Source: an uncultured Octadecabacter sp.
GTDB lineage: Bacteria; Pseudomonadota; Alphaproteobacteria; Rhodobacterales; Rhodobacteraceae
DNA length: 64,000 nucleotides
Assembly (NCBI GenBank): GCA_937891785.1
Contig: CALAGN010000149.1
Location: 1 to 64,000, forward strand
Reading direction: 5' to 3'
Positions within the stretch are counted from its first letter, which is position 1, and each line of letters starts with the position of its first letter. Made by a program: the position numbers and the translations under genes. Below, one piece after another: positions 32,427 to 40,928 of this stretch. Below the pieces are notes generated by a model. That model saw nothing but the letters and a program-made list of their open reading frames with translations. It did no database searches and was not told the DNA's origin.

Positions 32427-35400
32427 GCTGTCCGGTGCAACGTAAGGGTCAGTGCGACCGTTGCGAAATAGACCAGCACCAGCCAAACGGCGAGGCCAAG
32501 TACGAACATCCCAAACGCCATAACCATCCCGCCATTCAGCATCGGTAGTGCCGCTGCGAGGGCCGCAATCGGCGCCCCTGTGATGACCACTGGTGCCAAG
32601 AACACAGCAAACAGACCAAGCGCACCGAACGCCGCGATTCCGGCTGGTAGCCGCGTGGCCAGTTCACGGCTGCGCAGCGCGCGACCCGCGGCACGAACCT
32701 GTTTGCTCACGTCTTGTTGCATCGCCATGAGCGACGGCACTACCAGCAGCACGATGACCATCCCAAAGCCAAGGCCGTAGACCAAGGTGATGACCGTTGG
32801 TTTAAGGAATTCTGCCTGACTGGACCCCTCATAAAGAAGTGGTGCGAGGCCCAGCACCGTTGTGAGCGTAGTCAGCAACACAGGGCGCAATCGATCGCAA
32901 GTCCCGTCGATGATCGCCGGAATAAGCCCGCGCGTTTTGGCGTAGTCGTCTATCGTCGTGACCAGAACGATTGAGTCATTGATGATGATACCTGTCATCC
33001 CGATCATCCCGACGATGGTAAACATGCTCATCGGAATGCCCCAAAGGTTATGGCCGTAAATCGTGCCAATCAGGCCAAAGGGGATAATTGCCATCACAAC
33101 AAGCGGGCGTGTCCAGCTTGAAAAAACCCACGCAAGGGTCAGAAATATGCCTGTCAGCACAAAGATAAGACCCGTGCGCGCATCGCTCAGGAACTCGTTC
33201 TCCTGCTCGGTTAGCCCCGACAGGTTTGAGCTGACCCCAAAATTCTGTTCGATCTGCGGCAAGATGTCGGTGTTGATCAGGGTCGTGATTTCGCCGGCGC
33301 GGTCGGCGTCATCATCGGTCAGATCACCGGTCACAGAAATCAGCATGATCCCGTTTTCCCGCCGCACTGTGGAGAATCCGGTGCGCCGGTCAACTGAAAC
33401 GATATCGGCAAGCGGCACATAATCGCCAGCAGCAGTGCGCAGCTGCGTCCGCTCAAGGAAGTCAGCGGTCAACTCTCCTGCGGGCAGTTCAACGCGGATC
33501 GTCGCGCTGCGTGGGCCGTCAGGGTAGGTTGCGGCTTCGATGCCGTTCAGCCGGTCACGCAGGACGCGGCCCAAATCATCAATCGTAAAGCCAAGTGCTT
33601 GGCCCTGCGGTGTCAGATCCAAGATCAGTTCTTCGTTGTCGTAGGCCAGCGTGTCCTCAACTGCGGACACTTCGGGAAATTGCGAAAGGGCGGTTTTTAA
33701 TGCTTCGGACGCGGCCTTGAGGGTTTCAGCGGTGGCTCCGTAAAGTTGAATGTCTATATCGTCACCACCCGGTCCACTTGCCCAACTGCGAAAGCTTACG
33801 GTCTCGGCCATGGGGTGTTGACGCACATTCTCCTGAAGGGTGGTGACAAACGCAAAACTGGAATAAAGACGCAGATCGGCGTCGATGAGTTCGATCGAGA
33901 TCGCACCCAACTGATCGGCATCTTTTGTGTCTGACCCAGCAATGCCGCGACCCGAGTTACCACCGATTTCGGCGATCACATAATCCAGCGGGTTGGTGCC
34001 ATACTCGGCCTCATATTCGGCCCCCAGGTCCTCGGCGGCGCGTTGCATTTCGCGCATCATTGCAAACGTATCGTCGCGGGTCGCACCCGGCAGCATGGCA
34101 AAGTTGCCCGTTACCGACCCTTGCTCGGGCGCGTTAAAGAACCGCCATTGCACATCGCCGCGCACAAAAAGGGACACTTGGCTGGCAAGGATCACAAAGA
34201 CACCAGCCATAACCGGATAGCGGGCCCAGATCACGCCAGCCATCATCGGGCGGAACCAGTTTTCGCGCACCCAGTCGAACCCGCGGTTCACGACACGGGA
34301 TGGAGCATCATACCATTTGCCCCGCGCACTGGGCGACAGGGCGTGCGACATGTGATGGGGCAGGATCAGGAAACATTCGACCAGCGAGGCAAGCAGAACC
34401 ACGATCACCGTAAAGGGGATATCGGAGATCAAATCACCAAACCGTCCACCAATGATCACCAGTCCGAAAAAGGCGATCACGGTGGTTATGGTGGCGGAAA
34501 AAACAGGGCTGAACATGCGTTTAGCAGCGTTTTCGGCGGCTTCAACAGGGCTTTCGCCCAACCGTCTGACGCGATAATCGGCGTGTTCGCCGACCACGAT
34601 GGCATCATCCACAACGATACCCAAGGTTATGATCAGCGCAAAAAGCGAGATCATATTGATCGTCAGCCCCGCAAGATACATCAAGGCGATAGCAGCAAAC
34701 ATTGCCACGGGAATGCCCGCAGCAACCCAAAAGGCCGTGCGCGCATTGAGGAACAGAAACAACAGCGCAACCACAAGTGCCAGTCCCATTGCGCCGTTCG
34801 TCAGCAGGATATTCAACCGGCCTGTGATGTAGTCCGCGCGGGTACGAATCAATTCGACCGTCACACCGGCTGGCAGGCTGGCCTGAAGAGCTGCGGTAAC
34901 CTCTTCGACGCGCGCCTGCAGTTCGATCGCATCACCACCATCCGAGCGGTCAACACGGATCGAAATGGCCGGATCGTCGCCAACGAAATAGGCGCGCTCG
35001 CGATCGACGCCTTCAACGTTGATGCGGGCGACGTCACCGACCGTTATTGTCGATCCATCGTTGTTCGTGCGCAGAACGATGCCGGCGATTTCATCCGCGG
35101 AACGCTTCGCGACGCCAGTTCGCACGCGCGACGATCCGGCGATATCACCGGCAGGGTCGGCGCTGACTTCCTTGGCAATGGCTGCGGCAATGGCAGACAT
35201 CGTCACGTCGTATTGAATGAGCGACAGCGAGGGAACTTCGATCATGGTGCTTGGTGCGGCAACCCCGTTGATCGTTGACCGCGTGACGCCGGATGCAAAA
35301 AGCCGCGTCACTAATTCGTCAGCGAATCGGCCAAGCTGTTCAGGGCCCACTGGGCCGGTGATGATCACATCCGTAACGCGGTCGCTCCATGTGCCGCGCC

Positions 35401-35794
35401 GCACAACGGGATCATCGGCTTCTTCGGGGAGGTTACTGGTGGCATCAACCGCGATCTGTACGTCCTCGGCGGCCTGCGCCATATCATATCCGGGCTCAAA
35501 TTCGAGGGTCACTGATGCGCGCCCTTCGCTTGATCGAGCGGTACTGCTTGTGACCCCGTCAACCGACAGCAGCGCAGGTTCAAGCAGTTGCACAATCGCG
35601 GCATCCACGTCCTCGGCCCCGGCACCGGACCACCCGACGGACACGCTGACAGTATCGATAATTACATCGGGAAAGAACTGCGAGCGCATCTTGGGAATTG
35701 CGGCCATGCCCGCGGCCAAAAGGACAACTAGCAAAAGATTCGCCGCCGTGCGGTGGCGCGTAAAATAAGAAAGGATTCCGCTGGCTGATCCCAT
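32423..35794 (-). CDS. RND efflux pump, inner-membrane transporter
   Basis: Proton-driven resistance-nodulation-division transporter of 1123 residues, somewhat longer than the usual ~1040. It has two repeats of six membrane spans. Landmarks are the N-terminal TRHRTAANLLLVVLLAAG helix, LALVVALLFLFLNARTAFW, IVVDDAIVVGEHADYRVRR (with the intramembrane Asp pair that relays protons) and, in the second half, TGIIINDSIVLVTTIDDY. The IVVDDAIVVGE motif places it nearer hydrophobe/cation HAE or CusA-like pumps. The adaptor gene lies two bases upstream. No outer-membrane channel gene is adjacent. Confidence 0.93.
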   Translation of the reverse strand: MGSASGILSYFTRHRTAANLLLVVLLAAGMAAIPKMRSQFFPDVIIDTVSVSVGWSGAGAEDVDAAIVQLLEPALLSVDGVTSSTARSSEGRASVTLEFEPGYDMAQAAEDVQIAVDATSNLPEEADDPVVRRGTWSDRVTDVIITGPVGPEQLGRFADELVTRLFASGVTRSTINGVAAPSTMIEVPSLSLIQYDVTMSAIAAAIAKEVSADPAGDIAGSSRVRTGVAKRSADEIAGIVLRTNNDGSTITVGDVARINVEGVDRERAYFVGDDPAISIRVDRSDGGDAIELQARVEEVTAALQASLPAGVTVELIRTRADYITGRLNILLTNGAMGLALVVALLFLFLNARTAFWVAAGIPVAMFAAIALMYLAGLTINMISLFALIITLGIVVDDAIVVGEHADYRVRRLGESPVEAAENAAKRMFSPVFSATITTVIAFFGLVIIGGRFGDLISDIPFTVIVVLLASLVECFLILPHHMSHALSPSARGKWYDAPSRVVNRGFDWVRENWFRPMMAGVIWARYPVMAGVFVILASQVSLFVRGDVQWRFFNAPEQGSVTGNFAMLPGATRDDTFAMMREMQRAAEDLGAEYEAEYGTNPLDYVIAEIGGNSGRGIAGSDTKDADQLGAISIELIDADLRLYSSFAFVTTLQENVRQHPMAETVSFRSWASGPGGDDIDIQLYGATAETLKAASEALKTALSQFPEVSAVEDTLAYDNEELILDLTPQGQALGFTIDDLGRVLRDRLNGIEAATYPDGPRSATIRVELPAGELTADFLERTQLRTAAGDYVPLADIVSVDRRTGFSTVRRENGIMLISVTGDLTDDDADRAGEITTLINTDILPQIEQNFGVSSNLSGLTEQENEFLSDARTGLIFVLTGIFLTLAWVFSSWTRPLVVMAIIPFGLIGTIYGHNLWGIPMSMFTIVGMIGMTGIIINDSIVLVTTIDDYAKTRGLIPAIIDGTCDRLRPVLLTTLTTVLGLAPLLYEGSSQAEFLKPTVITLVYGLGFGMVIVLLVVPSLMAMQQDVSKQVRAAGRALRSRELATRLPAGIAAFGALGLFAVFLAPVVITGAPIAALAAALPMLNGGMVMAFGMFVLGLAVWLVLVYFATVALTLTLHRTA

Positions 35795-35796
35795 GA

Positions 35797-37254
35797 CTAA
35801 CTCCCCATTCGGCCTTCAAGGCGTGTGACGACGTCGCTTGGCACCTCGTCTTGCTCAAGCTGTGACAGGATGCGGGTCTTGGCCTCGTCCGGCATCCGGC
35901 TCTCTTGGACAAACGCGATCAGGCGTGCGCGACGATCGGCATCAAGCGCGATCGTTTTGGGGATGGCGGGAGCGGACGTTTCGGCACCGGGGACAATTGG
36001 ACGGACTCGGATTCCCGCCCCTAAGAGCGGCGATCGTTCGGCAACGACGGTCAGCCCCGTTAGCTCAGGCGCGCTGATAACTACGTCATTTCCCTGACGG
36101 CGCATCAGGGTCACGGGCACTTCACGCAAGCGATCCCCCTCGCCCACAACAAGTAAAGACCCGTCTGCCGCGAGGGCCGTCGCGGGCAGGCGGGCAACAT
36201 TATCAAGGGCAGGTTCATCAATCGCGACCGTCACGAAATCTCCGGGGCGAAATCCGATAGTTGAGTCGAGCGTGGCAAAGATGACCCGTCCGGTAAGGCC
36301 CTCGCCAACAGCGGCCCCTTCGCGGGTGATCATTCCTGTCGCAGTCAGATCAACCCCGGCAACATCCAGTGTCGCGCGAATAGGTGCGCGCAAGAGCGTA
36401 CCGTCATCCTCAAGAAGGCGGGCGTATTGCGACGTGGATACGCGGAAAGTGACTTCGAGCAGGGTGGGGTCAATCAACTGACCGATACGCTCGTTTGCCG
36501 TCACGCGGCCTCCAACGCTGACGGTAACGTCGGCCAATGTGCCATCAAATGCCGCCCTGATTTCGGTATTAGACAGCGCGCGTTCGGCCTCGGCCAAATT
36601 AATGGCAACGCGAGACATGCGCGTCGCCGCCTGATCAATCCTTGCTTGGGCGCTTGCGATGGCCTGACGACGCGACAACACGGCTTGGCGCGCACTGGAG
36701 GCTGCCAATTCGGCTGTTTCAACCGCCGAGGCGGATCCGACCCCGCGGTCTAACAAATCACGCTGACGGGTAAGAGCGGACTCGCGCAAAGTGGCTTGAT
36801 CTTGGGCCGCAGCCAGTTCGTCTTGGGCCAGCGCCAACGCGCGCTGGGCGTCACGTTCCTCGGCTTGCCCGTCGCTAAGGTCAGCTGCAAGACGGTCAAG
36901 TGCGGATTGCGCATCTACTGGATCAATACGCAGCAGCACGTCACCGGCATGCACAGTTCCGCCTTCGACAAATGAATCCGCAGCCTCGAGAATTGTGCCG
37001 CCGACAGATGGGCGAAGTTCAAGCGTCTTTCGGCTCCGCAATTCGCCAAACACCCTAAGTTCGGGTGTGATTGTCTCGGGTGTTATCGTCACGACGTTGA
37101 CTGACAAGACCCGCTCGCGCTGCGGGAAACTGCGCGGTTCGGCGTTTATGCGCGCTTGAACGGCACCGTACACAAGGCTGCCCGCCCAAGCGAAAAGCGC
37201 GAGGGTTACGGACAACAGGAAGATGCCAACCATGCTTCGGCGCAGAAATCTCAT
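35797..37254 (-). CDS. RND efflux periplasmic adaptor (HlyD/MFP family)
   Basis: Membrane-fusion protein that links the RND pump to an outer-membrane channel. 485 residues: an N-terminal membrane anchor (~8-28), a lipoyl half-motif (SRKTLELRPSVGGTI), a long Gln/Ala-rich coiled-coil hairpin (~110-215), the second lipoyl half (NTEIRAAFDGTLADVTVSVG), then beta-barrel and membrane-proximal domains. The last ~50 residues are an extra helical, charged tail (DADRRARLIAFVQESRMP onward). First gene of the pump operon. Confidence 0.92.
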   Translation of the reverse strand: MRFLRRSMVGIFLLSVTLALFAWAGSLVYGAVQARINAEPRSFPQRERVLSVNVVTITPETITPELRVFGELRSRKTLELRPSVGGTILEAADSFVEGGTVHAGDVLLRIDPVDAQSALDRLAADLSDGQAEERDAQRALALAQDELAAAQDQATLRESALTRQRDLLDRGVGSASAVETAELAASSARQAVLSRRQAIASAQARIDQAATRMSRVAINLAEAERALSNTEIRAAFDGTLADVTVSVGGRVTANERIGQLIDPTLLEVTFRVSTSQYARLLEDDGTLLRAPIRATLDVAGVDLTATGMITREGAAVGEGLTGRVIFATLDSTIGFRPGDFVTVAIDEPALDNVARLPATALAADGSLLVVGEGDRLREVPVTLMRRQGNDVVISAPELTGLTVVAERSPLLGAGIRVRPIVPGAETSAPAIPKTIALDADRRARLIAFVQESRMPDEAKTRILSQLEQDEVPSDVVTRLEGRMGS

Positions 37255-37347
37255 GACGTGTCGCCTCCAAACAGTATGGCTTTAGTTAAGACTTACGGGC
37301 GAAGGTCCGTTTTGGATGCATTTCCGAGCTTACTACGACCCAGCGCC

Positions 37348-37890
37348 CTATTTCCGTCGCTTGTGTTCGTTCAAACGTGGAAAAATTTCGACAAAGTTAC
37401 AGGGACGGTGGCGGTAATCTAATTGCAGTGACAGAATGTCGTCCCATGCGTCCTTGCAGGCACCCGTGCTGCCGGGCAGGGCGAAAAGATAGGTTCCATT
37501 TGCAACGCCGCCCGTTGCGCGGCTTTGCACTGCACTCGTGCCGATTTTTTGCAGCGATACGATGGTGAACACCGTGCCAAATGCGTCGATCTCTTTTTCA
37601 TAGACGTCGCGATGCGCTTCGACTGTAACATCACGCCCCGTAAGGCCGGTGCCGCCCGTGGAAATGATCACGTCGATATCTGGATCAGCGCACCACATGC
37701 GCAACTGATCGGCAATCTGATCACGTTCGTCACGCAGGATCGTACGGGCAGCAAGCGAGTGGCCCGCCTTGGTCAGGCGATCCACCAATGTTTGGCCTGA
37801 TTTGTCTTCGGCCAAAGTGCGTGTGTCGCTGACCGTCAGAATAGCGATGCGAACGGGGTGGAATTCGGGGGTCTCGTCGATGCGGCTCAT
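37348..37890 (-). CDS. moaB: Molybdenum cofactor biosynthesis protein B
   Basis: MogA/MoaB-type protein of 180 residues that adenylylates molybdopterin or assists this step. ILTVSDTRTLAEDKSGQ, DVIISTGGTGLTGRDVT (the substrate loop) and LFALPGSTGACKDAWDDIL are canonical. I start at ATG 37890 ([10 protein letters not shown]). Its start overlaps the stop of the upstream glycosylase gene by four bases, so these two form an operon. Confidence 0.93.
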   Translation of the reverse strand: MSRIDETPEFHPVRIAILTVSDTRTLAEDKSGQTLVDRLTKAGHSLAARTILRDERDQIADQLRMWCADPDIDVIISTGGTGLTGRDVTVEAHRDVYEKEIDAFGTVFTIVSLQKIGTSAVQSRATGGVANGTYLFALPGSTGACKDAWDDILSLQLDYRHRPCNFVEIFPRLNEHKRRK

Positions 37891-38678
37891 GATTGCAGAT
37901 CTTTCAGTTTCGCTTTGAGTGCTAATAAATCTGCCCAAGCCTCGCGTTTGGCAGCGGGCGTGCGCAGCAGGTGGGCGGGGTGGAACATCGGCAGGGCTGG
38001 CCTGCCCAAAACCTGGGCCCATTTGCCGCGCATGCGTGTGATGCCAGACTCGCCCAGTAAAGCATGACAGGGTACGCTGCCCATCAGCACGATCACGTCC
38101 GGGTTGGCTAGCGTGATATGCCGATGCAGGAACGGCAACAGCATATCGCGATCGCTGTCGTCTGGGGGGCGATCCTGCGCAGGGCGCCACGGCACGACCG
38201 CGGTGGCATAGACCGACATCGGCATATCGCTGAATCCCATGCCAATGGCCGCCAGCATCTTGTCGAGCAGGGTCTTGTTGCGCCCGGCGAATGGCAGACC
38301 CGCGCGGTCTTCGTCTTTTTCAGGCGGTTCTGCGATGATCATCACACGCGCGCTCGCGTCCCCATCGGCAAAGACCAGATTACGCGCGCCTTTCTTCAAG
38401 CCGCAGTTATCGAACGTCGCAAGGGCGGCGCGCAAGGCGGGAATGTCAGCCGCACCCGCCGCAGCGCGCGTGGCTTCGGCCACCGGATCTACCTTTGGTG
38501 CGACAGCTATTTCTGGAACGGTTGAACGCGATTTGTTATCAACTTTTGGCGACTTTGGCGTTTCGGCGGACATTTCATAGCGGTTGATAGGCGCGTCGAG
38601 GATTGCCTCGTTCGCTCCCATTTCGACCTGCCATTCCAGCAGAGCACGGTTGTTCCAATATTCTGTCGCCGATTCCAT
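37887..38678 (-). CDS. Uracil-DNA glycosylase superfamily protein, divergent family 4
   Basis: 263 residues: a variable N-terminal third ([10 protein letters not shown]..), then a UDG-superfamily domain from about residue 85. The framework is preserved: [40 protein letters not shown] and MFHPAHLLR, with the catalytic-loop His retained. However motif 1, normally GEAPG, reads AEPPEK, and the Asn of the usual YxTNVVPWRP is Ala ([10 protein letters not shown]). Uracil excision may be weak or changed in specificity. Start at ATG 38678; much longer frames upstream run antisense to pyrB. Coupled to moaB and divergent from pyrB. Confidence 0.82.
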   Translation of the reverse strand: MESATEYWNNRALLEWQVEMGANEAILDAPINRYEMSAETPKSPKVDNKSRSTVPEIAVAPKVDPVAEATRAAAGAADIPALRAALATFDNCGLKKGARNLVFADGDASARVMIIAEPPEKDEDRAGLPFAGRNKTLLDKMLAAIGMGFSDMPMSVYATAVVPWRPAQDRPPDDSDRDMLLPFLHRHITLANPDVIVLMGSVPCHALLGESGITRMRGKWAQVLGRPALPMFHPAHLLRTPAAKREAWADLLALKAKLKDLQS

Positions 38679-38735
38679 GCCCCAATGTTTAGGCCCGCCG
38701 CACGGGAATGTGCAGCGGAAACTTGGCAGACCACC

Positions 38736-38764
38736 TTGCCGCCGCGCCGCTGCCTTCCTATAAC
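38736..38764 (+). promoter_or_regulatory. pyrB operon promoter
   Basis: TTGCCG (38736-38741), a 17-base spacer and TATAAC (38759-38764) form a good promoter 26 bases before the pyrB start codon. The short leader leaves little room for an attenuator. Confidence 0.6.
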
Positions 38765-38789
38765 CCATCAAATTCGGGACGGAGGCCAT

Positions 38790-39752
38790 ATGACATTCCG
38801 CGCGACGCATCTTTTGGGTATCGAACATCTCGCACCCGACGAAATCACCACATTGCTGGATTTGGCCGATCAATACGTTGATCTGAACCGGCGCGAGCAT
38901 AAACACTCGGACGTGCTGGCGGGCCTGACCCAGATCAATATGTTCTTTGAAAACTCTACTCGCACGCAAGCGAGCTTCGAATTGGCAGGCAAACGTCTGG
39001 GCGCGGATGTGATGAACATGGCGATGCAGGCAAGTAGTATCAAAAAGGGCGAAACCCTGATTGATACGGCCCTGACACTGAACGCGATGCACCCTGATCT
39101 GCTGGTCGTGCGGCACCCGCATTCTGGCGCGGTTGATCTGTTGGCGCAAAAGGTAAATTGCGCCGTGTTAAATGCCGGTGACGGGCGTCATGAACACCCG
39201 ACGCAAGCGTTGCTTGATGCATTGACGATCCGGCGTGCCAAGGGGCGTCTGCACCGGCTGAACATCGCGATTTGCGGTGATATCGCGCATTCGCGGGTGG
39301 CGCGTTCCAATATTCTATTGCTGGGTAAAATGGAAAACCGCATCCGCCTGATTGGTCCGCCAACCTTGATGCCGTCCGGCATCGAAGAATTCGGGGTCGA
39401 GGTCTTTGAGGACATGCGCGAAGGTCTTGCCGGTGTTGATGTGGTCATGATGCTGCGCCTGCAACGCGAACGCATGGACGGCGGCTTTATCCCATCCGAG
39501 CGCGAGTATTATCACCGTTATGGGCTGGACGCCGAGAAGCTCGGTTATGCCAAGGATGACGCGATTGTCATGCACCCCGGCCCAATGAACCGCGGTGTCG
39601 AAATCGACGGCACGATCGCTGACGATATCAACCGCAGCGTTATTCAGGAACAGGTGGAAATGGGCGTTGCTGTGCGTATGGCCGCGATGGATCTGTTGGC
39701 GCGCAACCTGCGCGCGGCGCGGCAGGCTAAGGCGGGCGAGGTGATGGCATGA
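38790..39752 (+). CDS. pyrB: Aspartate carbamoyltransferase catalytic subunit
   Basis: Joins carbamoyl phosphate and aspartate in pyrimidine synthesis. 320 residues. Carbamoyl-phosphate binding STRT is in [13 protein letters not shown] (~50-62), with HPTQALLD in the middle and HPGPMNRG near the C-terminus; all active-site signatures are intact. GGAGG six bases before ATG 38790 sets the start. No pyrI regulatory subunit is present. Instead the operon includes a dihydroorotase-like pseudoenzyme, the arrangement found where ATCase assembles as a PyrB-pseudoPyrC dodecamer. The stop overlaps the next frame (ATGA). Confidence 0.95.
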   Translation: MTFRATHLLGIEHLAPDEITTLLDLADQYVDLNRREHKHSDVLAGLTQINMFFENSTRTQASFELAGKRLGADVMNMAMQASSIKKGETLIDTALTLNAMHPDLLVVRHPHSGAVDLLAQKVNCAVLNAGDGRHEHPTQALLDALTIRRAKGRLHRLNIAICGDIAHSRVARSNILLLGKMENRIRLIGPPTLMPSGIEEFGVEVFEDMREGLAGVDVVMMLRLQRERMDGGFIPSEREYYHRYGLDAEKLGYAKDDAIVMHPGPMNRGVEIDGTIADDINRSVIQEQVEMGVAVRMAAMDLLARNLRAARQAKAGEVMA

Positions 39753-39937
39753 GCGTTCGCCCCGCCCTCGCCGCCGATATGGACGCGATCAAACCGATCG
39801 CCGTGGCCGCGGAATTCGCACAGACCCGCGCGTTTTATGCAAAGCAAGGCTATGCCGAGCAGGTCTGTATTGGCGAATTCTACGAGGCTGGGGCAGACAA
39901 GATTGTATTCTGGAAAAAACTGGGGTCCGCGACATGA
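39749..39937 (+). pseudogene. GNAT acetyltransferase, internally deleted
   Basis: A 62-codon frame whose first ~18 residues ([18 protein letters not shown]) look like the N-terminus of a GNAT acetyltransferase. Its last ~38 (TRAFYAKQGYAEQVCIGEFYE, GADKIVFWKKL) look like the C-terminal strand and helix of the same family. The ~80-100 residues between, with the acetyl-CoA loop, are missing, and the joint is in frame near residue 20. The reading frame keeps four-base overlaps with pyrB and with the next gene, so ribosomes can still pass through. It cannot be a working acetyltransferase. Confidence 0.65.
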
Positions 39938-40488
39938 CCAACACCATGCGAATCGCGGCTGACGAACATCGCGTTGTGCGTGTCTTTGTGATTGATCTGC
40001 CTGTCGATGAAGTGGCGGTGTTGATCACAAGACCCAACGATGGCGATCATCTGCCATGGCCCCTCGCAAATGCTATGGGCGCGACACATCTGGACGCTGA
40101 TTCAGTCGAGATTTTCGATGTAGCCGAACTCGAAGGGGTTGGATTGGCCGGTTACATCGAGGAAGGGTTGGGGATGCCAAGTGCGGCGGCCCAACCTGAT
40201 CGCGCGCTGCTTGACGGCATCAAAGGCACGGTCGTGATCGTATTTTCGGCCGCTTTCGGTGGGATCGCGCAAACGTTGACCCCGCGTGCGCCGCTGCGTT
40301 GGATCGCGACCTATCGCGACGACGAGGTAATCCCGACAATGATCCCTCTGCGTGCCGAAAGTGCGGACGGCTTGATGGCTGGCGGGCGCGCCAAACCATC
40401 GGAAGCGGCGATGAGCGGGCGTATTGCAACAGTTGTTCTCATTTTCTTGGGCCTGCTGGTCGGTGCGATGATCTGGATTGGGGGGTAA
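39934..40488 (+). CDS. Conserved protein with C-terminal membrane anchor, pyr operon
   Basis: 184 residues, family unknown to me. A soluble N-terminal domain (VVRVFVIDLPVDEVAVLI, then LGATHLDAD-like GATHLDADSVEIFDV) is followed by a middle segment and one C-terminal hydrophobic helix (IATVVLIFLGLLVGAMIWIGG). This suggests a tail-anchored inner-membrane protein facing the cytoplasm. I recall homologues at the same place in other Rhodobacteraceae. Its position between pyrB and the pyrC-like gene suggests a link to pyrimidine synthesis or to membrane lipid synthesis (plsY), untested. Confidence 0.75.
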   Translation: MTNTMRIAADEHRVVRVFVIDLPVDEVAVLITRPNDGDHLPWPLANAMGATHLDADSVEIFDVAELEGVGLAGYIEEGLGMPSAAAQPDRALLDGIKGTVVIVFSAAFGGIAQTLTPRAPLRWIATYRDDEVIPTMIPLRAESADGLMAGGRAKPSEAAMSGRIATVVLIFLGLLVGAMIWIGG

Positions 40489-40491
40489 GAT

Positions 40492-40926
40492 ATGTATGAC
40501 CTAACACCAACGGCGAAACTGGAAGCGGGCGAGAGCGTCATCGCCAGTTTCCACCCCGACCGCGGCGCCTATTGGAAAGACTACATAGTGCTTGCTGCTC
40601 TCGCAATGGCACTTGGCATGGGCGCGCTTTTTTTTGCGGGTAATCCGCATATTTGGACAGGCGCTGTGGGTGGAATCGCAGCTGTGGCTGTACGGGCGTT
40701 TTACGTGGCCTCGGACGAATTGCAGGTGCGCTGGGACTTGACCAACCACCGTCTGATGGGGCCGGGCGAGCGTATCGCGCGGCTTGACGATATCACGGGC
40801 CTGCGCACCTTTGGCAGCGCGGTGCAGATCGTAACCAGCACGGGCGATAAACATCTGCTCAAGTTTCAGGCGGACAAGCCCAAAGTCATCGCGCAAATTC
40901 GCGCAGTGATGGGGCAACGGGGCTAG
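40492..40926 (+). CDS. PH-like domain membrane protein, pyr operon
   Basis: 144 residues. Two hydrophobic stretches (~31-50 and 58-74) precede a soluble C-terminal part with WDLTNHRLMGPGERIARLDDITGLRTFG, resembling the bacterial PH (bPH2/YdbS-type) pattern in which a strand pair follows a membrane hairpin. Function unknown. It is spaced three bases after the preceding stop and two bases before the next start, firmly within the operon. Confidence 0.72.
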   Translation: MYDLTPTAKLEAGESVIASFHPDRGAYWKDYIVLAALAMALGMGALFFAGNPHIWTGAVGGIAAVAVRAFYVASDELQVRWDLTNHRLMGPGERIARLDDITGLRTFGSAVQIVTSTGDKHLLKFQADKPKVIAQIRAVMGQRG

Positions 40927-40928
40927 AT

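Noticed and set aside
34043-35278. A 411-codon open frame on the plus strand
   Set aside because: It runs antisense to the well-conserved RND pump gene, is rich in His/Arg/Gln as expected of antisense GC-rich sequence, and matches no family.
38679-39149. N-terminal extension of the glycosylase gene to 39149
   Set aside because: It would run antisense through pyrB and has no family similarity.
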